DNA from: Gammaproteobacteria bacterium
GTDB taxonomy: Bacteria > Pseudomonadota > Gammaproteobacteria > SZUA-229
Assembly (NCBI GenBank): GCA_030637945.1
Contig: DAOWFN010000152.1
Location: 1 to 5,202 of the forward strand
Reading direction: 5' to 3'
DNA length: 5,202 bases
Of this stretch, positions 1 to 5,202 are shown piece by piece; within the stretch, counting starts at the first letter, position 1, and every line of letters starts with the position of its first letter. The position numbers were made by a program, and so were the translations under genes. The notes below the pieces were generated by a model, which did no database searches, was not told where the DNA came from, and saw only the letters and a program-made list of their open reading frames with translations.

Positions 1-141
1 ACTTGCATGATGCGTTGGGGAGTTTTTCAATAGTAGCTTCATAAGTATTCCTATTTATAAGAATACCTAAGAGATGTTTAGTTAGAGCAACGGCAGTTAA
101 GCTTGTCTTAAACGAACTCATAATCGGCAGGTCGAAGGTTC
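1..141. repeat. Terminal direct repeat, left copy (141 bp, exact)
   Basis: Bases 1-141 are identical to bases 5062-5202, as read by eye. An exact overlap of the two ends is what a circular molecule, or a tandemly repeated unit, gives when written as a linear contig. The non-redundant length is then 5061 bp. The length 141 equals the largest default k-mer of the MEGAHIT assembler, so the boundaries are probably set by assembly and are not biological ends. The repeat contains a 6-bp hairpin (GTATTC at 45-50, GAATAC at 61-66) and the first part of a degenerate tRNA-like stretch. Confidence 0.95.
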
Positions 142-161
142 AAGTCCTTCCAGGCCCACCA
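117..161 (+). pseudogene. tRNA 3'-half remnant (CAT anticodon loop, T arm, CCA)
   Basis: The stretch has an anticodon-like loop CTCATAA (CAT at 119-121). It has a perfect T arm, with GAAGG at 134-138, loop TTCAAGT at 139-145 and CCTTC at 146-150. The 3' acceptor strand CAGGCCC (151-157), discriminator A and encoded CCA (159-161) follow. This is a good match to the 3' half of a proteobacterial Met/Ile2-type tRNA. The 5' acceptor strand GGGCCTG is absent upstream. The anticodon stem no longer pairs properly (GAA against TCG). A D-arm-like GTTAGAGCAACGG (82-94) lies upstream but is separated from the loop by about 22 extra bases. I therefore call it a decayed tRNA or an attachment-site-like 3' fragment, not a working tRNA. 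Confidence 0.6.
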
Positions 162-239
162 TTTATTTCCTTTGAAATCATCTGCTTACATGACTTCTAT
201 GTGCGGACCCACTGACTATCAGTCGGCGGATCGAAGATT
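117..239 (+). repeat. Tandem ~99-bp tRNA-derived repeat, array 1 (two units)
   Basis: A core resembling TCGGCRGGTCGAAGGTT occurs at 124 and again at 223, 99 bases apart. Each core is preceded by an anticodon-loop-like CTNNNA(A/G). The sequence between the cores starts with TTTATTTCCTTT. The whole block aligns with 3211-3332 at roughly 80% identity by eye with about one gap, in the same orientation. A 77-nt tRNA plus a ~22-nt spacer would give this period, so the array may descend from a tandem tRNA cluster. The second unit has lost the T loop and CCA end. Confidence 0.7.
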
Positions 240-456
240 AATGACGCCGTGTTGCTCGACGAATGTCTCGTCCGTTTTTTTCTGCACGGTTTTTCTTTGT
301 CATCATCATTTTCCTCTTAAGGGTTAACGATGAACTAAAACCGTCTCTTATGCAATCAGGTGATTATGTCCAGCTGGTGCTGACGGGGTACAGCCTTATA
401 AACAAAGACGTTTGCCCTAACTCACTACTTGTGCACACCTTCTACATCAAAAAAAA
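240..456. other. Intergenic stretch downstream of the prs gene, no gene seen
   Basis: This lies beyond the 3' end of the minus-strand operon. Open frames here are short or run antisense into prs and show no family resemblance. I see no clear rho-independent terminator for the operon. There is a short palindrome around GTGCAC (431-436) but no stable GC stem followed by a T-run in the minus-strand direction. A pyrimidine-rich run lies at about 270-315. Confidence 0.5.
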
Positions 457-1344
457 TCACACCAGATTTAAAACTGCATCTCTAAGTAACAAATTCAATG
501 GAATAATGTTGCTTTCATGGCTAACACTGTCTGTGCTCCATATGTTACGCACACCTGCATGTACCATGCACTCTTTAGCGTCATTCGCGAACAATGCGTG
601 CGTAACTAGTACATCTACATGATTTGCTTTTTTTGATAAACATTTCTTAATAGCTACTGACAAGGTTCGTCCGCTGCTCGCAACATCATCAACCAATACC
701 ACAGAACGCCCATGCAAATTTATATCTGGCAAGATAATCTCGACTTCCCGGTCTCCTGTGCGTATTTTTTCACATACTCCATAGGTCCATTGATTTGGTT
801 TTGCAACAGCACTTACCCATTGCTCCGCTTCACTGTCTGGACCAAGCAATATTGGGTCCTTACACTGCTCACGTAAAAATCCTGCCATCATTGTAGTGGC
901 CGTCAAACTCACTGCATTTTTATTTGGTATAGCTTGCTCCAGGTGCTGGATACGATGCAGATGTGGATCTACGGTAATAACATTATCGAACAAATCCGCA
1001 AGAAATTTTCCGACTATAGATTGACTAACAGCCTCTCCTTCGTTGAAAGCTTTGTCCTGTCGCATATAACAGAGATAAGGCGCAACCAGGGTAAGCATCT
1101 TTGCACCTAGTTCACGCGCTGTTTTTGCAGCAAGCAATAATTCCAGTAATTTCTCATTCGGATTATCCAGACTACGGCAAATTACAACATGCTCTGGAAG
1201 TCTGACAGGTAGTGTCAGTTTATTCTCACCATCAGGAAAACGGTGTAGTTGTATCATGCAGCATGGCATCTCCAGTACATCTGCCAGCTTACGTGACTGC
1301 ACCTCATAATCATCAAAACCCAGAACCATCATGTCTTCCAACAT
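457..1344 (-). CDS. prs: Ribose-phosphate pyrophosphokinase (PRPP synthetase), short archaeal-like form
   Basis: The enzyme transfers the diphosphate of ATP to ribose 5-phosphate, giving PRPP and AMP in the cytoplasm. With the ATG at 1344 the protein has 295 residues, somewhat shorter than the usual ~315 of classical bacterial Prs. Visible motifs are FPDGE (residues 36-40, the FSDGE-type ATP-loop region), RQDK (95-98), VDPH (125-128, in place of the usual DLH metal/ribose motif) and the PRPP-binding loop VVLVDDVASSGRT (215-227). The features RQDKxFxxGE and THALF resemble archaeal/class III enzymes more than E. coli Prs. The gene follows the phosphorylase gene with a one-base TGATG overlap, which points to translational coupling. 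A TTG codon at 1347 is in frame just before the ATG, and two more ATGs lie at 1332 and 1329. I prefer 1344 because GGAG sits five bases upstream. The substrate could differ from ribose 5-phosphate; the family call is firm, the exact substrate less so. Confidence 0.88.
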   Translation of the reverse strand: MLEDMMVLGFDDYEVQSRKLADVLEMPCCMIQLHRFPDGENKLTLPVRLPEHVVICRSLDNPNEKLLELLLAAKTARELGAKMLTLVAPYLCYMRQDKAFNEGEAVSQSIVGKFLADLFDNVITVDPHLHRIQHLEQAIPNKNAVSLTATTMMAGFLREQCKDPILLGPDSEAEQWVSAVAKPNQWTYGVCEKIRTGDREVEIILPDINLHGRSVVLVDDVASSGRTLSVAIKKCLSKKANHVDVLVTHALFANDAKECMVHAGVRNIWSTDSVSHESNIIPLNLLLRDAVLNLV

Positions 1345-2903
1345 CAAAACTCCACAAAAGCCCTGGGTATCTGATCTTCATTACCGATCAGGTAACCACT
1401 GTCGCGCTCGCATAAAGCGAGTGAAAAACTAAAATCGGAAGGAAACACCGCATGAATACGATAAAGCAGCTCGCCCTTGTTAACCTTATCACCTAGTTTT
1501 TTAAACAGATCCACCCCTGCACCTTTATCCATAGGGGCGCCGGCGAAACGAGCGATTTGTGCGATATGTAGATTATCGATATTGATCACAACACCATCTG
1601 CCGGCGAGAGCACTTCATGCGTCAACTGCCCAAGCTCAAAGCTTTCACACTGTACACCCTGAGCTTCAATAATAGTATTCATCATCTCCAGTGCTCGACC
1701 AGAATCGAGTATGTCTCGGGCTATCTCAAACCCTTTTCCACCTCGTACATCCGGGTCGAACTCTAATACTCGCCCTGCGAGGCGTAATGATTTCTGTCTT
1801 AGATCAGACGGTGCTTCAGGCGAGTTCTGCAGCACCTGCATCACATCACGCGCTTCCAGGACCGGTCCTATTCCAGAACCGACAGGCTGCCGTCCATCTG
1901 TAATGATTACTTCCAGATGAATGCCGAGCTGATCACCAACAAACTCAAATAATTTACGTAAGCGCTGAGCCTGTCGCATAAATCGAACTTTTGCGGTAGC
2001 GCCCACGGGAATATCGATAACCAGGTGCGTCGAACCGGCTGAAAGTTTTTTCGACAGGATAGAGGCCACCATCTGCCCGAGAGAATCGATGCCAAGCGGT
2101 CGCTCCACGGCGATCATGATGTCATCGGCAGGCGACAGCTCAGCCGTCCCGCCCCATGCCAGACACGCCCGATGCTTACGCACGATATCATGGAGTTTTT
2201 TGATATCTAGCTCGACATTTGCCAGAACCTCCATGGTATCGGCAGTACCAGCCGGTGAAGTGATCGCCCGGCTTGATGTCTTGGGAATTAACATTCCATG
2301 CGCAGCCACGATGGGTACGACGAGCATCGAGGTACGGTTACCGGGAACCCCGCCGATACAGTGCTTATCCGCTACCAGCGATTCGTTCCAGTCCAGTTGC
2401 TCCCCGGATTCCAGCATGGCCCTTGTTAAAAAAAGAACTTCATCGCGGTCCATATCCGTTTGCCCAGATGCTACGAGGAATGCAGATATCTCTGTTTTGG
2501 AATAACGCTTATCAGTAATATCACCGATGATATGGCGAAAGTCTTCTTGAGTGAGTCGTTCACCAGCAATCTTACGTCGCACGGCATTCATCGATTCAGG
2601 TGGTTCGGCGTGCTCAATGTTAACCAGTCGGCCTTCACTTAAGCCTAATTTAACGTAGGCTTCTTCAGATAATCCCAATTCACCAGGAGCAACTATACTG
2701 TCATCATCGACGACATTTAATACCGCAAGGATATGCCTGCTATCTGCACAGATTTTCACCTTGGAAAGTGCCTGAAAACCTTCAGTCCGATAAACTTCAC
2801 ACTCTCGATGAAGATAGACAACATTTTCACGATACGTATCAATACCTAAACGACGTAACTTCAACGCTCCATTGTTTATTGCTACTTTAGATTTCTTAAC
2901 CAT
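1344..2903 (-). CDS. deoA: AMP phosphorylase / thymidine phosphorylase type 2 family protein
   Basis: This is a nucleoside/nucleotide phosphorylase of 519 residues, of the long type with an extra N-terminal domain (about residues 1-100) that E. coli thymidine phosphorylase (~440 residues) lacks. The length and motifs fit the archaeal AMP phosphorylases and the Legionella 'putative thymidine phosphorylase' group. Archaeal members convert NMPs such as AMP plus phosphate to base and ribose-1,5-bisphosphate. Motifs in order are SGQTDMDRDE (146-155, helical domain), HCIGGVPGNRTS (181-192), the phosphate-loop-like SSRAITSPAGTAD (210-222), AWGGTAELSPADD (249-261), the SKKLSAGSTH region (284-293), DGRQPVGSGIGPVLE (336-350), and a C-terminal pyrimidine-nucleoside-phosphorylase domain (about 430-500). 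All blocks are intact. It is the first gene of an operon with prs. GC content varies strongly within the gene, low at the 5' end and high in the middle. The upstream AT-rich DNA gives only a weak Shine-Dalgarno (GAAAAG). Activity on AMP rather than thymidine is inferred from family features. Confidence 0.88.
   Translation of the reverse strand: MVKKSKVAINNGALKLRRLGIDTYRENVVYLHRECEVYRTEGFQALSKVKICADSRHILAVLNVVDDDSIVAPGELGLSEEAYVKLGLSEGRLVNIEHAEPPESMNAVRRKIAGERLTQEDFRHIIGDITDKRYSKTEISAFLVASGQTDMDRDEVLFLTRAMLESGEQLDWNESLVADKHCIGGVPGNRTSMLVVPIVAAHGMLIPKTSSRAITSPAGTADTMEVLANVELDIKKLHDIVRKHRACLAWGGTAELSPADDIMIAVERPLGIDSLGQMVASILSKKLSAGSTHLVIDIPVGATAKVRFMRQAQRLRKLFEFVGDQLGIHLEVIITDGRQPVGSGIGPVLEARDVMQVLQNSPEAPSDLRQKSLRLAGRVLEFDPDVRGGKGFEIARDILDSGRALEMMNTIIEAQGVQCESFELGQLTHEVLSPADGVVINIDNLHIAQIARFAGAPMDKGAGVDLFKKLGDKVNKGELLYRIHAVFPSDFSFSLALCERDSGYLIGNEDQIPRAFVEF
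1350..1353 (-). promoter_or_regulatory. Ribosome binding site deciding the prs start
   Basis: Read on the minus strand, GTGGAG ends at 1350, and its GGAG core lies five bases before the ATG at 1344-1342. The site is inside the end of the upstream coding region. It favours the ATG that overlaps the upstream stop codon (TGA 1346-1344) over the TTG one codon earlier. Confidence 0.5.
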
Positions 2904-3210
2904 GAATTACTTTTCTGTATAAAATTTCTGTACCTTATCTTTATTTCTTTTTAATTATTCTTAAAAAAAATCAGCAGGTGCTTCTCAAAGTCGGCAACTA
3001 CTCATGAAGAATAGCTCATTCTGATTCCTAATTGCACCCTATCAACTGGAAGGATTGAAGGCTATTTGTAACTATTGAACAGAATTACCAAAATGAACTT
3101 GTGTAAAAACACATCTCGAACGCACAAGTGGTAAGGAAACTGGTATAGGCTCACGCCTCAGTCACCTACACAGTGCAGTTTACGCGGGGCTCAAGACTCG
3201 CTAACCGGGT
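2904..3210. other. AT-rich leader of the deoA-prs operon, no gene seen
   Basis: This stretch contains the 5' flank of the minus-strand operon and must hold its promoter. I see only AT-rich possibilities, such as a minus-strand TTATAC about 19-24 bases before the ATG, and no convincing -35 box. A 7-bp inverted repeat, ACTTGTG (3097-3103) and CACAAGT (3123-3129), overlaps a smaller hairpin (GTGT at 3101-3104, ACAC at 3109-3112). Its role is unknown. No open frame of note is present on either strand. Confidence 0.45.
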
Positions 3211-3437
3211 CTCATAATCGGCAGGTCGAAGGTTAGAGTCCTTCCAAGCCATCATCTTTTTTCATTTAAATCATCCGCTTACGTGACTTCTATGCGCGAC
3301 CCCATTGACTATAAGTCGGCGGGTCGAAGGTATAAATTCTCATGGGTCAAATTTTATTTCCTTTCAAAACATACATTTATAAAATCCCTCATGCACGGAT
3401 TCATAGACTATTAGTCGGCGGGTCGAAGATTCAGGCA
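3211..3437 (+). repeat. Tandem ~99-bp tRNA-derived repeat, array 2 (three units)
   Basis: Cores resembling TCGGCRGGTCGAAGGTT start at 3218, 3316 and 3415, that is 98 and 99 bases apart. The first unit (3211-3255) matches the tRNA-like fragment at 117-161, keeping the T stem GAAGG/CCTTC but with a changed T loop and a damaged CCA end. The second unit has GACCCC...ATGGGTC, which can still pair like an acceptor stem with one bulged base. The third unit is cut short by the mobile element at 3439. Triplets at the anticodon position read CAT, ATA and ATT. The units look like successive decayed copies of a tRNA or a tRNA-derived repeat. Confidence 0.7.
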
Positions 3438-3438
3438 C

Positions 3439-3599
3439 TGTTAAATTGCACCGAAAAATGACCCGGAATTTGCACTGATCATTGACCCTTCCTGAGATAG
3501 ATTTAATCAATGTTATCAAACCATTAGTCTGCTCTGGGTGGGTCAATAGCTAATGCAATAATTAGCTATAATTGGATCATTTTTCAGTGCAAATTTACA
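3439..3599 (+). mobile_element. 161-bp MITE-like element with IS21-type ends, copy 1
   Basis: The element starts with TGTTAAATTGCAC and ends with GTGCAAATTTACA, so it has TG...CA termini and imperfect terminal inverted repeats. It contains no coding capacity. A motif close to TTGCACYGAAAAATGACCC occurs twice at each end, inward-facing: near 3446 and 3470 on the left, and as reverse complement near the right end and about 34 bases further in. Multiple short repeats at both ends and TG/CA tips are typical of IS21-family insertion sequences, so it may be mobilised by such a transposase from elsewhere in the genome. The reverse complement of 4884-5044 aligns over all 161 bases without a gap, with about 123 matches (76%). 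No clear target-site duplication flanks this copy alone. Confidence 0.75.
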
Positions 3600-3706
3600 G
3601 AAATAATTACTCTATGGCACGATTGTTTTTCTGATTTTAATCCCCAATTTCTAACAATAAGTATATTGTCCCCGTAAATCATTTAATACAGATGCAACCG
3701 CCACAA

Positions 3707-3734
3707 TTGGTGCTGCAAAACAAAAGGCTATTAT
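3707..3734 (+). promoter_or_regulatory. Possible sigma-70 promoter of nadA
   Basis: TTGGTG at 3707-3712 and TATTAT at 3729-3734 are separated by 16 bases, about 39 bases before the ATG. An alternative -10 is TATATT at 3732-3737 with a longer spacer. This is a match to consensus by eye only. Confidence 0.3.
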
Positions 3735-3760
3735 ATTAGTCAGTAAGAACCACCAAGTTC

Positions 3761-3766
3761 GGGAAG
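3761..3766 (+). promoter_or_regulatory. Ribosome binding site of nadA
   Basis: GGGAAG lies six bases before the ATG at 3773. It is an imperfect Shine-Dalgarno but well placed, and no better start codon is seen nearby. Confidence 0.4.
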
Positions 3767-3772
3767 CGAGTC

Positions 3773-4810
3773 ATGAATAACGTAAAGACAATTCCAGTTC
3801 AGTCGACAGCCGAGTTATTAGCTCCCGGTAGTATAGACGCACCGACTTATTCTGTGAAAGAAAAGGCTGCGCTCAGTGAGAAAATTAAACGCTTACTGAA
3901 AGAGCAGGATGCCGTACTGGTTGCGCATTATTATGTTGATGGCGAAATTCAGATATTAGCTGAAGAGACCGGTGGCACGGTTGCCGATTCACTTGAAATG
4001 GCCCGTTTTGGCAGTCAACATCCAGCCAGTACATTAGTTGTCGCCGGTGTGCGTTTCATGGGAGAGACCGCAAAAATCCTTAACCCGGAAAAGACAGTCA
4101 TTATGCCCACGCTTGAGGCAGAATGCTCATTAGATATTAGTGCACCCATTGATAAATTCAGCGCCTATTGTGATCAACACCCAGATCGAACAGTTGTTGT
4201 TTATGCCAACACCAGCGCAGCAGTAAAAGCTCGAGCAGACTGGGTTGTAACATCAAGTAATGCTGTAGCCATTGTTACGCACCTGCATGCGCAAGGCGAA
4301 AAAATATTATGGGCTCCAGATAAACATTTAGGTCGCTATATAGAACAGCAAACTGGTGCAGACATGCTGATTTGGGATGGGGCCTGTGTTGTTCATGAAG
4401 CCTTTAAAGCGGATGCATTAGAAAACTTAAAAAAACACAACCCACAAGCGGCTGTACTCGTACATCCAGAATCGCCCGAGGACGTCATCGCGCAGGCAGA
4501 TGTTGTTGGTTCTACAACACGCCTTATCAAGGCCGTTACTGAACTGCCCAATAAACAATTTATTGTTGCGACTGACAATGGCATCTTTCATAAGATGAAA
4601 AGTATGGCAGGAGATAAGCAATTAATCGAAGCTCCAACCGCAGGTGTTGGCGCAACTTGTGAGAGCTGTGCTCACTGCCCCTGGATGGCAATGAATAGCT
4701 TACGCAATTTAGCCGATACTTTAGAGCAAATGAAAAATGAAATTGTTATTGACGAAGACATTCGAATCAAAGCCATACAACCATTAGAAAGGATGTTGTC
4801 ATTTAAGTAA
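3773..4810 (+). CDS. nadA: Quinolinate synthase NadA
   Basis: NadA is a cytoplasmic [4Fe-4S] enzyme that condenses iminoaspartate with dihydroxyacetone phosphate to quinolinate, the second step of de novo NAD synthesis from aspartate. The 345-residue protein is nearly the same length as the E. coli enzyme (347) and similar throughout. The three cluster ligands are present at Cys118 (AECSLD), Cys205 (DGACVVH) and Cys302, the last in the CESCAHC motif at 296-302. They sit at E. coli positions 113, 200 and 297 plus five. Substrate-site segments are also intact: AHYY (51-54), YANTS (144-148), the segment WAPDKHLG (180-187), HPES (231-234) and EAPTAG (286-291). The gene is complete, with a Shine-Dalgarno and TAA stop. 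The partners nadB and nadC are not in the window, so it is a stand-alone gene here. It lies between two inverted 161-bp mobile elements, 173 bp from the first and 73 bp from the second. No clear terminator follows. Confidence 0.97.
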   Translation: MNNVKTIPVQSTAELLAPGSIDAPTYSVKEKAALSEKIKRLLKEQDAVLVAHYYVDGEIQILAEETGGTVADSLEMARFGSQHPASTLVVAGVRFMGETAKILNPEKTVIMPTLEAECSLDISAPIDKFSAYCDQHPDRTVVVYANTSAAVKARADWVVTSSNAVAIVTHLHAQGEKILWAPDKHLGRYIEQQTGADMLIWDGACVVHEAFKADALENLKKHNPQAAVLVHPESPEDVIAQADVVGSTTRLIKAVTELPNKQFIVATDNGIFHKMKSMAGDKQLIEAPTAGVGATCESCAHCPWMAMNSLRNLADTLEQMKNEIVIDEDIRIKAIQPLERMLSFK

Positions 4811-4883
4811 TAAAAGAAATTAAAGGGAGTCGGTGACGAACGAGAATTAGGGAGTGTTCATAAATCTGTGTCATATCATTAAA

Positions 4884-5044
4884 TGTTAAATTGCACCGAA
4901 AAATGAGCCAAAAGCAGCTAATATTTGCATTAGCCATTGACCCATCAAGAGCCCTCTATTGATCTGATAACATTAACCAGAGTCACCTCAACAAGGGTCA
5001 ATGTTCAGTGCAAATGCTAGATCATATTTGAGGGCAATTTAACA
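4884..5044 (-). mobile_element. 161-bp MITE-like element with IS21-type ends, copy 2 (inverted)
   Basis: This is the second copy of the element at 3439-3599, with exactly the same length and the opposite orientation. Its tips are perfect inverted repeats over 11 bases (TGTTAAATTGC at the left, GCAATTTAACA at the right). The best-conserved blocks against copy 1 are the tips, the TTTGCACTGA-CATTGACCC block, AATGTTATCA and GGGTCAAT-GCTAATGCAA. These are the parts expected to bind a transposase. The middle has diverged freely, so the two copies are old or come from different source copies. It begins 73 bp after the nadA stop. The three bases outside its right end (CAC) equal the three outside the left end of copy 1, but that may be chance. 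Confidence 0.75.
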
Positions 5045-5061
5045 CACAGCTTCGTTATCTC

Positions 5062-5202
5062 ACTTGCATGATGCGTTGGGGAGTTTTTCAATAGTAGCTT
5101 CATAAGTATTCCTATTTATAAGAATACCTAAGAGATGTTTAGTTAGAGCAACGGCAGTTAAGCTTGTCTTAAACGAACTCATAATCGGCAGGTCGAAGGT
5201 TC
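5062..5202. repeat. Terminal direct repeat, right copy (141 bp, exact)
   Basis: This is identical to 1-141, including the first 25 bases of the tRNA-like fragment (5178-5202). Read as a circle, the second mobile element is followed by 17 bases (5045-5061), then by position 1 and the first tRNA-derived array. Confidence 0.95.

Larger units (their letters stand above)
3600..3772 (+). other. nadA upstream region
   Basis: This is the non-coding stretch between the mobile element and nadA, AT-rich in its first 100 bases. It carries the likely nadA promoter and a moderate Shine-Dalgarno. I see no obvious operator palindrome, such as a NadR-type site, and no riboswitch-like structure that I can recognise. 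Confidence 0.45.

Noticed and set aside
45..66. Hairpin GTATTC...GAATAC as a terminator
   Set aside because: It has an AT-rich 6-bp stem, a 10-base loop, and no following T-run.
82..161. Functional tRNA gene
   Set aside because: The 5' acceptor strand is missing, the anticodon stem does not pair, and there is an extra ~22-base insert.
263..622. 119-codon plus-strand open frame with a hydrophobic start
   Set aside because: It overlaps the 3' part of prs in antisense, has no good ribosome binding site, and its composition just reflects pyrimidine-rich DNA.
1345..1347. TTG as the prs start codon
   Set aside because: The adjacent ATG at 1344-1342 is better spaced from GGAG and forms the common TGATG overlap; the difference is one residue.
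2089..2505. 138-codon plus-strand open frame
   Set aside because: It lies wholly antisense to the conserved core of the phosphorylase gene, and its low-complexity Ser/Ala/Thr-rich protein is typical of a shadow frame.
2961..2990. Small stem (AGCA/TGCT) followed by eight T on the minus strand as a terminator
   Set aside because: The stem allows only 3-4 pairs with almost no loop, and there is no gene upstream on that strand for it to end.
3211..3437. CRISPR-like regular spacing
   Set aside because: Units are ~99 bp, similar over both core and parts of the spacer, and only three in number; there are no cas genes.
3364..3546. Minus-strand open frame of 60 codons
   Set aside because: It spans the boundary between a repeat unit and the mobile element, so it is an accidental frame.
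4850..4873. Sequence near GGGAGTGTTCATAAATCTGTGTCA as an insertion-sequence end (IS256-like)
   Set aside because: It only faintly recalls such ends from memory; no matching inverted end or transposase is in the window.

Overview
The window most likely comes from a gammaproteobacterium of moderate to low GC. NadA is close to the enterobacterial enzyme over its whole length. The phosphorylase/PRPP-synthetase pair is of the archaeal-like type known from Legionella and other environmental gammaproteobacteria. I cannot name a genus. The non-coding DNA is full of repeats, as in repeat-rich environmental or host-associated genomes.

Layout: (1) 1-141 is an exact copy of 5062-5202, so the ends overlap and the sequence reads as a closed circle of 5061 bp (or one unit of a tandem duplication). 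(2) 117-239 holds two units of a degenerate ~99-bp repeat that looks like tRNA 3' halves (anticodon loop, T arm and, in the first unit, encoded CCA). (3) 240-456 has no recognisable gene. (4) On the minus strand, an AMP-phosphorylase/thymidine-phosphorylase-2 type gene (1344-2903) is followed by a short ribose-phosphate pyrophosphokinase gene (457-1344). The stop and start overlap as TGATG, so this is a two-gene operon. (5) 2904-3210 is AT-rich leader sequence without a gene. (6) 3211-3437 holds three more units of the ~99-bp repeat. (7) 3439-3599 and 4884-5044 are two copies, in opposite orientation, of a 161-bp non-autonomous TG...CA element with IS21-like repeated ends. (8) Between them, on the plus strand, is an intact nadA (3773-4810).

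Functionally, the phosphorylase splits nucleoside monophosphates such as AMP into base and ribose-1,5-bisphosphate. The PRPP synthetase makes PRPP and releases AMP. NadA makes quinolinate, which NadC (not present here) condenses with PRPP. The three genes could therefore meet around PRPP and NAD, but only the two overlapping minus-strand genes are clearly linked.

The most unusual part is the architecture. nadA lies inside an inverted pair of small mobile elements, that block is bordered on both sides by tandem tRNA-derived repeats, and the whole piece closes on itself without any replication, integrase or transposase gene.
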